A stretch of DNA of 64,000 bases from Methanomicrobiaceae archaeon (GTDB taxonomy: Archaea; Halobacteriota; Methanomicrobia; Methanomicrobiales; Methanomicrobiaceae): assembly GCA_029762625.1 (NCBI GenBank), contig JARVGI010000002.1:2772-66771 (forward strand), written 5' to 3'. Positions 27,155 to 37,025 of the stretch are shown one piece after another (the first letter of the stretch is position 1; every line of letters begins with the position of its first letter). Position numbers and translations under genes: made by a program. The notes below the pieces were generated by a model, which worked only from the letters and a program-made list of their open reading frames with translations, did no database searches and had not been told where the DNA came from.

Positions 27155-28063
27155 TTAATCCTTCCCCGCATACCGCTCGTAAAGACGATCTGCCATCGTT
27201 TCTAATTGAACACGATTCTCGAGGGAGGAGACGAGATCGGCCGGAAGCGCATCGAGGCCGAAACGCAACCCCGCGTACGCGCCGCAGATGAAGGCGATGG
27301 TGTCGGTATTCCCTCCCACGTGGGCGGCAACGGAGATAAGCGATTCCGCATCCGGGTAGGTGTCGATGAGGAAGAAGGCGAGGGGGAGGGTCTGGTAGAC
27401 GGAAACGTCGTTGCCCAGCACGGAGAGGGCGGACTGGAGGCTGATCGATTCCCGGGAGAGGTGGAGGGCTTCCTTGATCTTCGCTCCCAGCTTGGTGTCC
27501 TCCAAAAACGCATTCTTCTGGGCAAGGGCGAGCGCGTCTTCCGATCCCCTGCGGGTGTAGAAGAGAAGCAGGGCGAAGGCGATGGTGCCGGCATAGGCGG
27601 CGGAATGGGTGTGGGTGACGCTGCAGGCCTGCACCAGCTGTTCCCTGATGTCCACCACATCGTCGTAGACGAGGGCGAAGGGGAGACCGAGGCAGAGGGA
27701 CCCTGAGGTCGTCGAGGAGACCCCGCACGCAAGGTAGCCCCTCACCGTCATGTGCTCGCATGCCGAGGCGACCGCCCCGTCGGGGAACCGCAGCCATCCC
27801 TCTTCATAAAACCGTTTCAGTGCGGCGGCATAGCGCTGTCCGGTAAATTCCCCGCGGGCCAGAAGATCGGCGGCGAGAAGCGTCATCTGGGTGTCATCGG
27901 TATACTGGCCGGCATTGAGGCCTGCGTTGGGGTGCCAGCGTGACGGCCGTCCATACACGGGACGGATGCGGGCGAGCTGGGGGGGGAGGGTCTCGTAGGG
28001 CATCCCCAGCGCGTCGCCGATCGCCGCGCCGAGCATACAGGCCCTGAAGGTATCACGCATCAC
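27155..28063 (-). CDS. ADP-ribosylglycohydrolase (DraG/ARH-like) family
   Basis: 302 residues, all-helical. The binuclear magnesium site motifs are all visible: GDALGMPYE near 16, QYTDDTQMTLLAADLL near 53, and GGNTDTIAFICGAYAG near 250. The family removes ADP-ribose from proteins or small molecules. ATGs at codon 1 or 2 are both possible. It lies directly upstream of argC. The substrate cannot be told from the sequence. Confidence 0.88.
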   Translation of the reverse strand: MMRDTFRACMLGAAIGDALGMPYETLPPQLARIRPVYGRPSRWHPNAGLNAGQYTDDTQMTLLAADLLARGEFTGQRYAAALKRFYEEGWLRFPDGAVASACEHMTVRGYLACGVSSTTSGSLCLGLPFALVYDDVVDIREQLVQACSVTHTHSAAYAGTIAFALLLFYTRRGSEDALALAQKNAFLEDTKLGAKIKEALHLSRESISLQSALSVLGNDVSVYQTLPLAFFLIDTYPDAESLISVAAHVGGNTDTIAFICGAYAGLRFGLDALPADLVSSLENRVQLETMADRLYERYAGKD

Positions 28064-28194
28064 TACTTAATCTTTAGAAAAAGGTGATAAGATTTGCCTC
28101 GACGGGACAGGCACCGGCGGACTGCTCAATATATCGCCGAAAAAATAACCTCACTGAGATAATTTAATTATTCTTTTCCGACATTCATCTAACA

Positions 28195-28683
28195 ATGCTG
28201 GCGTTGCGCATATTCAGGACCGATTTCAGGGCCGCTCTCGAAGAGGAGCTGAGCCGCAGGGACATGACCATCAAGGAGCTCGCCGAGCGGGCGGAGATCC
28301 CCGCCGCCACCATCTACAAGATCACCTCGGGGGAGCGGGACCCGCGGTTTTCCACGGTAAAAGCGATCGTGAACGCCATCGATCCCATGGAGAAGGATTT
28401 CATCGCCATCATCGCCGCCAAGTTTCTCCTCGACGAAGTGGAATCGCACAAGCTCACCGCCCATGGCAAACAGGTGAAGATCAGGGGATATACGGCGAAC
28501 ACCATGGAGGAGTGCATCATTGCCGCCGTGCGGGCGGAAAAGGAGGGGGCGAAGGGGATCATCTGCGCCCCCATTCTCGCCTCCATAATCGAGCGCATCG
28601 TGGACGTGCCGGTGGTGATCATGAAACCCCGGCAGGAAACGATCCTCGAGGCCATCGAGTCCATCGCCCTGCGGATCGAGTGA
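28195..28683 (+). CDS. HTH transcriptional regulator with ligand-binding-like tail
   Basis: 162 residues. An Xre-type helix-turn-helix lies at about 15-60 (MTIKELAERAEIPAATIYKI). The C-terminal 90 residues contain MEECIIAAVRAEKEGAKGIIC and VDVPVVIMKPRQETILEAI, alternating strand/helix, suggesting a small-molecule or dimerisation domain. This architecture is seen in archaeal regulators of unknown target. It is divergent from the ADP-ribosylglycohydrolase gene with a 131-bp gap that holds AT-rich promoter elements on both strands. Its TGA abuts the next gene's stop. Confidence 0.75.
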   Translation: MLALRIFRTDFRAALEEELSRRDMTIKELAERAEIPAATIYKITSGERDPRFSTVKAIVNAIDPMEKDFIAIIAAKFLLDEVESHKLTAHGKQVKIRGYTANTMEECIIAAVRAEKEGAKGIICAPILASIIERIVDVPVVIMKPRQETILEAIESIALRIE

Positions 28684-29781
28684 TCACGAGTGGATGAGCG
28701 GTTTCCTCTGCGCGATACAGTAGCCGGAGACGACCTCGACGACGTCGCCGAACTGCGCTTCGAGTTCGGGATCGCCAAGGTCGATGTAGAGCGCCGGTGT
28801 TGCTGCGAGTTTCTGCGGCGTTGCCACCACGGTAACCCTGCCCGCCCCTGCCTTCCTGACCACGGCAGGGCTGATCTGCTGGGTGCCCCGGCCCAGCACA
28901 AACCCCTGTGCCCCGATAGGGCTGACGATGATCCTGCACCGCTCCCCGGCCTCGACGAGCCGGAGCAGGTCGCGCTCGCAGGCATCGCGGGCCACGAGGT
29001 TTCGGTTTTTGATTACATCGACGCCGAGCAGGGTCCCCTCGATGCCGAGGGCCCGGGTGATCGCCGCGGTGGTCGTCCCCGCCCCGATGATGTAGAGGAT
29101 GTCGTCGGCCATGACGTCGGCAATAAAACGGGCGATCTCCTCTTTTGCCCGTTCCTCGTCGGCCGCCTCGCCCACCGTCTTGCACCCCTGCACGCCCGAG
29201 GGGAGGTGCGGGACCTTTGCATACCCGTAGAGCCGGGTGGCGAGAGTGCCGCCGCGGTAGGCCTCCTCGTCCACGTCCATCACCTCGCCGTCACGGAAAG
29301 CCAGGTCACTGGTGCGGGCCAGGATCTCGCCCACACGGGAGGGAGAGGTGGCAAAGACACCCGAGTACATCTTCACCCCCGCGGGGATGCCCAGGATGGG
29401 GATCGTTGCGTCCACGGCATCGAAGAGGTCGCGGGCCGTCCCGTCCCCGCCGCAGAAGAGCAGGAGATCGGCCCCCTCAGCGAGAAAGGCGCGGGCGGCG
29501 GCGCTGGTATCAGCGGCACTCGTCTCTGCTCCGGGCATATAGACCACCCGGTATGAGGCGATACCTGCCCGCGTGAGGGCATTCTCCCCCATGCTCCCGC
29601 CACAGGTAAGAAAGGTGAGACACTTCGCATCGACGGTGGAGAGCGCCGCCACCGCACGCTCTTCCGCCCGCGGGACGGCGCCGCGGCGACGGGCCTCGTC
29701 GACGAGGCGATCGGTCCCCTTGAGGCCGACGGTGCCGCCCATTCCGGCGATCGGGTTGATGAGGAAGGCGATCGTGGCCAC
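28684..29781 (-). CDS. ATP-NAD kinase-like protein (COG3199 type)
   Basis: 365 residues when started at the GTG giving MATIAFLINPIAGMGG; the open frame extends 16 codons further to an ATG but lacks family character there. LLLFCGGDGTARDLFDAV holds the GGDG motif shared by NAD and lipid kinases, and AGTTTAAI and NRNLVARDACE are further conserved-looking blocks. This archaeal family is annotated as NAD-kinase-like, though its substrate is not established. It ends base-to-base with the HTH gene; the two stop codons form TGATCA. Confidence 0.8.
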   Translation of the reverse strand: MATIAFLINPIAGMGGTVGLKGTDRLVDEARRRGAVPRAEERAVAALSTVDAKCLTFLTCGGSMGENALTRAGIASYRVVYMPGAETSAADTSAAARAFLAEGADLLLFCGGDGTARDLFDAVDATIPILGIPAGVKMYSGVFATSPSRVGEILARTSDLAFRDGEVMDVDEEAYRGGTLATRLYGYAKVPHLPSGVQGCKTVGEAADEERAKEEIARFIADVMADDILYIIGAGTTTAAITRALGIEGTLLGVDVIKNRNLVARDACERDLLRLVEAGERCRIIVSPIGAQGFVLGRGTQQISPAVVRKAGAGRVTVVATPQKLAATPALYIDLGDPELEAQFGDVVEVVSGYCIAQRKPLIHS

Positions 29782-29937
29782 AGTACCATTGCATTTCCTG
29801 CGGGGCCGGATAACCGTTCTGATCCGCACAAACGGGATGCAGTGCTGCTCCGGCGGCTTCTTACGGCGGATGCATGCGAGAGGGGCGGCACCGGATCGAC
29901 CGGGCCGGTGAGACGGGAAAAAAGATTCTTCCGGGGA

Positions 29938-30414
29938 TTATTTGCAGTAATGGAACTGCACGTTGTCGTTGTATTCATCCCCGACCTGCTCGTATACCGT
30001 ACCGTCGATCCTGAGCGTGATGACATCGATGCCCGGGCCTTCACCTTCATCTTTCACGAAGAGGTAGTCGCTATCGCCCCATTGCATTGTCGCGGTCTTC
30101 AGGTCGCAATCGCAGAGAAGAGAAGTGACCTTCTCCTGAACTTTCGTGCCCGAACCGTCGTGGAAGACGATCGTCACATGCCCCTTCACGCCGTCCTTTT
30201 TGTCAGGCTGCGCATTGAAACCGATGGTGACCTTGAGGCACTCACCATTCCCATCGACGCAGGGAATGGTGGCGACTTCTTCACAGACATATACCGTGCC
30301 TCCCCCTGTCACCTTGCAGAGGTGTGGTGACGGGGGGCAGCCATGAGCACTCACCCCACTCACGAGGACGCAGAGCGCACAGAGCACGACAAAACCCAAT
30401 ACTGCTGATCTCAT
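29938..30414 (-). CDS. Small secreted Cys-containing protein, post-COAP-1-like
   Basis: 158 residues with a clear signal peptide (VVLCALCVLVSGVSAHG). The mature part has seven Cys, two in a CDCD pair. The pattern CKVTGGGTVYV, VTIGFNAQPDKKDGVKGHVT, and GEGPGIDVITLRIDG resembles a beta-sandwich module described from bacterial surface proteins as post-COAP-1 (KVTGGG start, FGF.., G-x-GxD..I end). The whole gene is just this module, with no anchor. Function unknown; family link tentative. Confidence 0.55.
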   Translation of the reverse strand: MRSAVLGFVVLCALCVLVSGVSAHGCPPSPHLCKVTGGGTVYVCEEVATIPCVDGNGECLKVTIGFNAQPDKKDGVKGHVTIVFHDGSGTKVQEKVTSLLCDCDLKTATMQWGDSDYLFVKDEGEGPGIDVITLRIDGTVYEQVGDEYNDNVQFHYCK

Positions 30415-30590
30415 TTACCTGTACCTCCATTCCGGAGTTGCCATTAGAAAATGCCCCTGCCGGGGGGCATTGTTCTGGAATCAGGGAATATGGCGACAAT
30501 CATGAATGAGGGCGGCACCATCAGGGCGCAGACTCTCCCGGAATCCCGTTCGGGCACAAACCCGGGGGGCGGTAAGGCCCGGCACCGGAC

Positions 30591-31394
30591 CTAACGCGGT
30601 GCTTCTCCCGTCGCCGCCCGCATTGTCGCGATATAGGCAGAAAGGGCGGCCATCATCTCCTCCTCGTCGCCGAGGTGGCGCTCGATGATAGCCACGATGG
30701 CGCTGCCCACGATCACCGCATCCGCTCCTGCCTCACAGCAGGAGGCGACGTGTTCGGGCTCGGAGATGCCGAAGCCGACGGCGAGGGGCAGTGCGGTGCG
30801 GGACCGCATCTGCCGGATGAAGGCCAGTGTCTCCTCCGCCACCCGATTCCTTGTCCCCGTCACTCCGAGGACCGAAACCAGGTAGAGGAACCCGGACGCC
30901 CGGGCGATGATGCCATCCTGCCGTGCCGCGCTCGTGGTGGGGGCCACCAGGAAAATGGGGGCGATCCCGGCGGCGCGGGCCGCCTCCCGCACCCCGTCCG
31001 ATTCCTCGACGGGCATATCGACGATCAGAACCCCGTCGATACCAGCCTCACGGGCGTCCCGATAAAACTGCCCGATCCCGCGGTTGAGAACGAGATTGCA
31101 GTAGGTGAGCAGCACGATGGGCACCCCGGCATCCGCGCGGAGAGCCCTGGCGATGGCGAAGACCGCATCGGGCGTGGTGCCCGCGGCAAGGGCCCGCTGG
31201 TCCGCCCGCTGGATCACGGGCCCGTCCGCTACCGGGTCGGAGAACGGCATTCCCAGTTCGAGGATATCGACGCCTGCATCTACGAGCGTCCTCGCCACCC
31301 GGACCGAAGCCTCGGGATCGGGGTCCCCGGCGACGGTAAAGCCGGTGAACGCCGGGGCGGCGTGCTCGAGAAACCACCGGTCGATACGGTTCAT
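30591..31394 (-). CDS. trpA: Tryptophan synthase alpha chain
   Basis: 267 residues. [15 protein letters not shown] at 18 and [19 protein letters not shown] at 46 carry the catalytic Glu and Asp; [11 protein letters not shown] and VIVGSAIV are phosphate-binding. It splits indoleglycerol phosphate to indole. Last gene of the trp operon; start overlaps trpB stop by 4 bp. The 176 bp beyond its end hold no recognisable gene. Confidence 0.97.
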   Translation of the reverse strand: MNRIDRWFLEHAAPAFTGFTVAGDPDPEASVRVARTLVDAGVDILELGMPFSDPVADGPVIQRADQRALAAGTTPDAVFAIARALRADAGVPIVLLTYCNLVLNRGIGQFYRDAREAGIDGVLIVDMPVEESDGVREAARAAGIAPIFLVAPTTSAARQDGIIARASGFLYLVSVLGVTGTRNRVAEETLAFIRQMRSRTALPLAVGFGISEPEHVASCCEAGADAVIVGSAIVAIIERHLGDEEEMMAALSAYIATMRAATGEAPR

Positions 31395-32566
31395 CCGCTC
31401 ACCCCCCCGCGAAGCGCCGCCTCACCTACGTCCTTGTCGCCCCGCCCGGAGAGGTTGATCACCATGATGTCGTCGGGACCGAGCTGGCCGGCAAGGCGCA
31501 TCGCATACGCAATCGCATGGGAGGATTCCAGCGCCGGAATGATGCCCTCCATGCGGGAGAGGTAGCCGAAGGCCTCCAGCGCCTCGCTATCGGTGACCGC
31601 CGCAGCCTCGATCCGTCCTGTGTGCGTGAGGTGGCTGAGTTCGGGGCCCACGCCGGGGTAGTCGAGCCCCGCGGCGATGCTGTGGGTGTCGGCGATCTGG
31701 CCCGCGGCGTCCTGGAGGAGGTAGGAGAGCGCCCCGTGGAGCACCCCTTCGGTGCCCGCGCACAGGGAGGCGCCATGCCTGCCGGTGTGCAGTCCTTCGC
31801 CACCCGCTTCGACGCCGATGAGCCGCACCGGATCTCCGATAAAGCGGTGAAAGATCCCCATGGCGTTCGAGCCGCCCCCCACGCAGGCCAGGATCACATC
31901 GGGGAGGCATCCCTCCTTGTGCAGACACTGCTCTCGCGCTTCTTCGCCGATGATCGACTGGAAGGTGCGCACCATGACGGGAAAGGGGTGGGGCCCCACG
32001 ATCGAGCCGAGCACATAATGGGTGTCCCCGACGCTCGCCACCCAGTCGCGGAGCGCCTCGTTGACCGCATCCTTCAGGGTCCTGCTCCCGGAGTGCACCG
32101 GGATCACCCGCGCCCCCAGCAGCGCCATCCGGTCCACGTTCAGGCCCTGGCGGGCGATATCGGTCGCCCCCATGTAGACGTCCACGGGGATGCCCAGCAC
32201 CGCCCCGGCGATCGCCGTCGCCACCCCGTGCTGGCCTGCACCGGTCTCCGCAATGAGCCGTGTTTTACCCATGTACTGCGCGAGCAGCGCCTGCCCCAGG
32301 GTATTGTTCAGTTTGTGGGCTCCCCCGTGGAGCAGATCCTCCCGTTTCAGGTACACCTTGCACCCGAGATTGCGGGAGGTGTTGGTGCAGAAAGTGAGCG
32401 GGGTGGGCCGTCCCGCATACTCGGTGAGGATGGAAGAGAGGCTCCGCTGGAATGCCACGTCGGCCTGTGCCCGTGCAAACGCCCCCTCCAGCTCGAGGAG
32501 CGCTTCCATCAGCGTTTCAGGTACATATCGCCCTCCGAAATGGCCGAATCGTGGGGAACTATCCAT
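31391..32566 (-). CDS. trpB: Tryptophan synthase beta chain TrpB1
   Basis: 391 residues from [20 protein letters not shown] Lys is K85 in HGGAHKLNN; the [13 protein letters not shown] and [10 protein letters not shown] phosphate loops are present. It condenses indole with serine and pairs with TrpA next door. It is the conventional TrpB1 form, distinct from the TrpB2 gene at the other end of the operon. The start overlaps trpF by 8 bp. Confidence 0.97.
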   Translation of the reverse strand: MDSSPRFGHFGGRYVPETLMEALLELEGAFARAQADVAFQRSLSSILTEYAGRPTPLTFCTNTSRNLGCKVYLKREDLLHGGAHKLNNTLGQALLAQYMGKTRLIAETGAGQHGVATAIAGAVLGIPVDVYMGATDIARQGLNVDRMALLGARVIPVHSGSRTLKDAVNEALRDWVASVGDTHYVLGSIVGPHPFPVMVRTFQSIIGEEAREQCLHKEGCLPDVILACVGGGSNAMGIFHRFIGDPVRLIGVEAGGEGLHTGRHGASLCAGTEGVLHGALSYLLQDAAGQIADTHSIAAGLDYPGVGPELSHLTHTGRIEAAAVTDSEALEAFGYLSRMEGIIPALESSHAIAYAMRLAGQLGPDDIMVINLSGRGDKDVGEAALRGGVSG

Positions 32567-33140
32567 GCTGCCGCTCCCTGCAGGCGCGCATGAACGCCCG
32601 GATCTTCTCTTCGTCCTTGATGCCCGGTCGTTCTTCGACGCCTGAGGCCACGTCGACCGCGTAGGGGTCGATGCTCTCGATCGCTGCTGCAACCGTGCCG
32701 GGAGTGAGCCCTCCTGCCAGGATGACGGGGACGCGGGAATGCCGCACGACAAACCGGGCGTAGTCGGGATCAAAAACAGTGCCGGTGCCGTGACTCCCGT
32801 CGATGATCACCGCGTCGCAGTCATCCCGCACCGGATCGCCCGGGGCGAGCGCCCGCAGCATCCGCACGTGCGCATCATCCGGGACGGCGAGATCGCGCAT
32901 GAGCTGGACGGCGTCGGGGCGCAGGGCGAGAATGGCCGCCAGGTGCTCCTCCGAGTCGGTGTGCGTGACCGCCACGGTCGTGGTAAACGGGCCGACCGCA
33001 GCAAAAACCGCATTCGCTCGTTCGGGCGATACGGAGCGCGGCGATGTGCTGAAGAGGACGACACCGATGGCGTCCGCTCCTGCGGCCTCTGCCCGGCGTG
33101 CGTCCTCGGGGCGGGTGATCCCGCATATTTTTACGCGAAT
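32559..33140 (-). CDS. trpF: Phosphoribosylanthranilate isomerase, apparent ATT start
   Basis: 193 residues. The expected N-terminus (M)[13 protein letters not shown] begins at an ATT codon (33,140-33,138). A full GGAGG site at 33,152-33,148 sits exactly 7 nt before it. No ATG, GTG or TTG occurs in frame nearby; the longer open frame upstream is only trpC read in another frame. Family motifs QLMRD, ILAGGL and [15 protein letters not shown] are intact. It isomerises phosphoribosylanthranilate. The start lies inside the end of trpC (10-bp overlap), so translation is probably coupled. Confidence 0.9.
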   Translation of the reverse strand: MRVKICGITRPEDARRAEAAGADAIGVVLFSTSPRSVSPERANAVFAAVGPFTTTVAVTHTDSEEHLAAILALRPDAVQLMRDLAVPDDAHVRMLRALAPGDPVRDDCDAVIIDGSHGTGTVFDPDYARFVVRHSRVPVILAGGLTPGTVAAAIESIDPYAVDVASGVEERPGIKDEEKIRAFMRACRERQHG

Positions 33141-33886
33141 ACAAATCCCTCCAGTGTTTTTCGTGGGTTCTTCGAGGCCATCAGCGCGGTGCCGATGAGG
33201 AACGCATCCGCAGACCGCCTGAGCGCCTTCACGTGGTACGGCCAGAGGATGCCGCTCTCGGAGACCACGAGCCTGCCCTCCTTCCGCACCATGCCCGAGA
33301 GATTCCGGGTGGTTCTCAGGTCGACCTTCAGCGTCCGCAGGTCGCGGTTGTTGATCCCGATGATCTCCGCCCCGCTGGCGAGCGCCGCAGGCACCTCGTC
33401 CCGGGTGTGCACCTCGACGAGGGGGTCGAGCCCGAGGGCGAAGCAGCGGTCCACGAACGCAGGAAGTGTGTCGCCCAGGACGCCTGCGATGAGGAGCACC
33501 GCATCGGCCCCGAGCGCCCGCGTCTCGTCGAGCTGCGCCATATCGATGATGAAATCCTTGCGCAGGATGGGGACGCCCGCGCAGGATCGCACGCGTGCGA
33601 GCAGGGCGGTGCTTCCTCCGAAGAACCGGGGTTCGGTGAGGACGGAGAGGGCGGTGCAGCCTCCCGCCATGAATTCGCCTGCAATCGAGGCGGCATCCAT
33701 CTCCGGCCGGATGCTCCCCTGCGACGGCGAGGCGGATTTCAGCTCCGCGATCACGGCAACCCTGTCGCCGGCGGCGCGGATCGCCCCGCTCAGGGAGACG
33801 GGGGTATGCGGATATGGCGGCGAGGGGGGAACCCCCATGGCCGCGACCCGCGCGCCGGTGGACTCGAGGATCTCGTCCAGGATCAC
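33131..33886 (-). CDS. trpC: Indole-3-glycerol phosphate synthase, GTG start
   Basis: 251 residues from a GTG that overlaps the trpD stop as GTGA; further upstream codons lie in trp[16 protein letters not shown] (catalytic Lys/Glu), [23 protein letters not shown] and VVSESGI are the family blocks in order. It closes the indole ring. Stand-alone, not fused to TrpF. Confidence 0.96.
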   Translation of the reverse strand: MILDEILESTGARVAAMGVPPSPPYPHTPVSLSGAIRAAGDRVAVIAELKSASPSQGSIRPEMDAASIAGEFMAGGCTALSVLTEPRFFGGSTALLARVRSCAGVPILRKDFIIDMAQLDETRALGADAVLLIAGVLGDTLPAFVDRCFALGLDPLVEVHTRDEVPAALASGAEIIGINNRDLRTLKVDLRTTRNLSGMVRKEGRLVVSESGILWPYHVKALRRSADAFLIGTALMASKNPRKTLEGFVFA

Positions 33887-34899
33887 CGGGCACCACCCGT
33901 GGATTCGATCAGTGCGTGGAGTTTTGCAAGGGCGTTGCCGGAATCGATAGCGATTGCGGCCTGTTCGATACCGGCACGGAGCGACGGCCTCCTCCCGGCG
34001 GTATATATCGCCGCACCGGCATTGACCATGGCGATATCCCGGCACGGCCCCTGCTCGCCCTCGAGGATCTCCATGAGAATGCGTGCATTTTCCGCCGCAT
34101 CACCCCCACGAAGGTCGTCGAGGGATGCAGATCGTGTGCCGAACGCCTCGCACCGCAGGGTGTAGGTGGTGACCGCACCGTCGTTAAGTTCGGCCACCTG
34201 CGTCTCCCCCACCGTACTGATCTCATCGAGCCCCGAGCCGTGCACGACCATCGCCCGCTCAAGACCGAGCAGCCGGAGCACATCTGCAATCCTTGCGGTC
34301 AGGGCGGGATCGTAGACCCCCACGACCTGCGCCCTGGCCCCGGCGGGGTTGGTCAGTGGGCCGAGCAGGTTGAAGACGGTCCTGATACCCAGCTCGCGCC
34401 GGGTGCCGGCCACCTGGAGCATGGTGGGATGGTGCACCGGTGCATAGAAGAATGCGATGTGGATCCGCTCCAGAATCGCGCAGAGCTCCGCCGGCGGGGT
34501 ACCCAGATCTACTCCCAGGAACTCCAGCACATCGGCGGAACCGCACCTGCTGCTCATGCTCCGGTTGCCGTGTTTCACGACGGGGATGCCGGCGCCGGCG
34601 GCGATGAGTGCTGCCGCAGTGCTGATATTGAAGGTCTGCGCCCTGTCGCCGCCGGTGCCGCAGGTATCGACCAGCGTCCCCGCAATCCGCGGGGCGACGG
34701 TGACCGCGTGGTCCCGCATCACCCGCGCGAATGCAGCGATCTCCTGGCTTGTTGCCCCCTTCATGCTCAGCGCGGTCAGGAAACTGCCGACCTGCGCGGG
34801 CGTCGCCTCCCCCTCCATGATGGTGTGCATGGCCGAGGCCGCGTCCGCCGGTGAGAGAGCCTCGAACCGCACCAGTGTTCGTATCGCCTTCGCCATCAT
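33883..34899 (-). CDS. trpD: Anthranilate phosphoribosyltransferase
   Basis: 338 residues. The PRPP loop is [18 protein letters not shown] near 77; [18 protein letters not shown] and GPLTNPA follow. Couples anthranilate with PRPP. Overlaps trpG and trpC by 4 bp each. Not fused to the glutaminase. Confidence 0.97.
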   Translation of the reverse strand: MMAKAIRTLVRFEALSPADAASAMHTIMEGEATPAQVGSFLTALSMKGATSQEIAAFARVMRDHAVTVAPRIAGTLVDTCGTGGDRAQTFNISTAAALIAAGAGIPVVKHGNRSMSSRCGSADVLEFLGVDLGTPPAELCAILERIHIAFFYAPVHHPTMLQVAGTRRELGIRTVFNLLGPLTNPAGARAQVVGVYDPALTARIADVLRLLGLERAMVVHGSGLDEISTVGETQVAELNDGAVTTYTLRCEAFGTRSASLDDLRGGDAAENARILMEILEGEQGPCRDIAMVNAGAAIYTAGRRPSLRAGIEQAAIAIDSGNALAKLHALIESTGGAR

Positions 34900-35483
34900 C
34901 CGCCCCGCCTCCCCCCATCGTCGGACAGGAAATTCCGGATGAGGGCGTCCCCCTCCCTGGTGAGGATGCTCTCAGGATGGAACTGGATCCCCTCGATGGG
35001 ATACGTCCTGTGTCGGACGCCCATTACGTAGCCGTCGTCACCGCTCGTTGCGGTAATGGCAAGCGATTCCGGCAGTGATGCAGGATCGGCGATGAGTGAA
35101 TGGTAGCGTGTGGCGAGCAGGGGAACGGGGAGATGGCGGAATATACCCTTTCCGTCATGATGGATCGCGGAGGTCTTGCCGTGCATGAGGTGATCCGCCC
35201 TCACCACCTTTCCGCCGAAGGCGATGCAGATCGCCTGGAACCCGAGGCATACCCCGAGGGTGGGAACCGCACGGGCCGGACCGTCGAGCACGGCGAGGCA
35301 CAGTCCCGAATTTTCCGGGATCCCCGGGCCCGGGGAGAGGATGATCCGGTCGCACTCGATCGCTTCCAGCACGTCCGGGGATGCGTCGTTTTTCACCACC
35401 ACGGGCTCCCCACCGAGGGCTCCCACCTGCTGGTAGAGGTTGAACGTGAAACTGTCGTAGCAGTCGACGATCAGCACCCTCAT
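34896..35483 (-). CDS. trpG: Anthranilate synthase glutamine amidotransferase
   Basis: 195 residues from [16 protein letters not shown]. Class I glutaminase: [12 protein letters not shown] oxyanion loop, nucleophile C79 in GVCLGFQAI (Phe where most have His), and the IQFHPES His/Glu pair. Supplies ammonia to TrpE. Start overlaps the trpE stop by 4 bp. Confidence 0.96.
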   Translation of the reverse strand: MRVLIVDCYDSFTFNLYQQVGALGGEPVVVKNDASPDVLEAIECDRIILSPGPGIPENSGLCLAVLDGPARAVPTLGVCLGFQAICIAFGGKVVRADHLMHGKTSAIHHDGKGIFRHLPVPLLATRYHSLIADPASLPESLAITATSGDDGYVMGVRHRTYPIEGIQFHPESILTREGDALIRNFLSDDGGRRGG

Positions 35484-37015
35484 TGCCGGGCTCCTGCACG
35501 CGCGAGCGCCATGACCATGGCTTTTCCCTTGCTCTCGGTCTCGTACCATTCATGTTCGGGGACGGAATCGGCCACGATCCCGGCGCCCACCTGGATGTAC
35601 GCCCTGTTTTCGTGGGCGATGATGGTCCGGATGGCGATGGCGAATTCCATCGTCCGGTCAAAACCCACGTACCCGACCGCACCGGCGTAGATGCCCCGGC
35701 GGCTGCTTTCCACCTCTTCGATGATCTGCATTGCCCGGAGTTTCGGCGCCCCGGACACGGTTCCCGCGGGAAAACAGGACTGCAGCGCATCATAACAGTC
35801 TGACCTTCCCCGCAGCGTTCCTGTGACCGTGGAGACGATGTGCTGGACATGGGAGAATCGCTCGACGCCCATGAAATCGCCGACCCGGACGGACCCGAAG
35901 GTGCAGACCCTGCCCAGGTCGTTTCTCGCCAGGTCGAGAAGCATGGTATGCTCCGCCCGCTCCTTCTCGTCGGCAAGCAGTTCCGCGGCGAGCCGGGCAT
36001 CCTCCTGCGGGGTGGCGCCCCGCGGCCTCGTGCCCGCAATGGGAACGGTGGTGACCGTGCCCTTCTCCACCCGGAGAAGCATCTCCGGGCTTGCCCCGAT
36101 GATCCGGGAATCGCCGAAATCGAGGTAGTACATGTACGGGCTCGGGTTGATCTCACGGAGCGCCGCGTACACGGAGAAGGGATCGGCCTCCAGGGGGCAC
36201 TCGATGCGCCTCGATATCACTCCCTGGAAGATCTCGCCGGCGCGGATGTACGCCAGCACCTGTTCGACCGCCGCTTCGAATGCCTCTTTTGAGAGGCTGG
36301 ACGAGCAGGGCGGCACTGTCGGGGGAGCGGGGAGCCGTTTTCCCCCCTCCTTCGCAGTCTTCGCAAGGTGCTGCAGCTCTGCCGCTCGCGCACCGATCGC
36401 GACCGCGCTCCGGTGGTACTCCTCCCCGAAGTCAGAACCGTAGGTCAGGAGGGGGCTGCTGAAGATGAAGAGTTTCTGCTCGCAATGGTCGAAGACGATG
36501 CAGTCCTTGACGAACATGAACCGCGCATCGGGGATCTCGATCTCCCGCCTCCTGCAGGTGTGCAGCTTCCCGGAGAGCGAGTATGCGCAGTCGTACCCGA
36601 AATAGCCGACCATTCCCCCGAAAAATCTCGGTGATTTGATATTGACGAACGCGAACCGCCGGAGGATGGATCGTATCCTGTCGACCGGGGTCTCCCCCTC
36701 GGGGTCCTCGGCGATGGACATGAACGCGTCGGTGCCCTCCAGCGCAACCGAATCGCCGATCGAGACGACACCCTCGGGCTCCAGGCCGATAAACGAGTAC
36801 CTGGCGATCTTCTCGCTTCCTTCGATGGATTCCAGCAGGAACCCGCGTCCGGTCTGGCACGCGGCGTAGACAGAAAGAGGAGAGAGCCCCTCGGGCAGGG
36901 GCAGTTCTGCACAGAGCGGGATGATGAGAGGTTTCGCCTGGTGCTCAACTGCGGATATGAATTCCTCAAGCCCGAGATTCAGTTGCGGCTCGCCGGTGGA
37001 GTTCAGAATGTCCAT
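35480..37015 (-). CDS. trpE: Anthranilate synthase component I
   Basis: 511 residues from MDILNSTGEPQL. YAACQTGRGFLLES-type N-terminus with the likely tryptophan feedback site, then the chorismate-binding half: GEIFQGVISRR, IAGTRPRGATPQED, LDLARNDLGRVC, AGTVSGAPKLRAM. Makes anthranilate from chorismate and ammonia with TrpG. It starts 10 bp after the TrpB2 gene. Confidence 0.97.
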   Translation of the reverse strand: MDILNSTGEPQLNLGLEEFISAVEHQAKPLIIPLCAELPLPEGLSPLSVYAACQTGRGFLLESIEGSEKIARYSFIGLEPEGVVSIGDSVALEGTDAFMSIAEDPEGETPVDRIRSILRRFAFVNIKSPRFFGGMVGYFGYDCAYSLSGKLHTCRRREIEIPDARFMFVKDCIVFDHCEQKLFIFSSPLLTYGSDFGEEYHRSAVAIGARAAELQHLAKTAKEGGKRLPAPPTVPPCSSSLSKEAFEAAVEQVLAYIRAGEIFQGVISRRIECPLEADPFSVYAALREINPSPYMYYLDFGDSRIIGASPEMLLRVEKGTVTTVPIAGTRPRGATPQEDARLAAELLADEKERAEHTMLLDLARNDLGRVCTFGSVRVGDFMGVERFSHVQHIVSTVTGTLRGRSDCYDALQSCFPAGTVSGAPKLRAMQIIEEVESSRRGIYAGAVGYVGFDRTMEFAIAIRTIIAHENRAYIQVGAGIVADSVPEHEWYETESKGKAMVMALARAGARQ

Positions 37016-37025
37016 TCCACCGGCA

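Noticed and set aside
25557-27158. 533-codon open frame opposite argC, CBS and argJ
   Set aside because: Antisense of well-recognised arg genes; composition is typical of shadow frames.
33141-33896. Upstream extension of trpF to a standard start codon
   Set aside because: The extension is trpC in a different frame and has no TrpF similarity; the conserved start is at the ATT codon.
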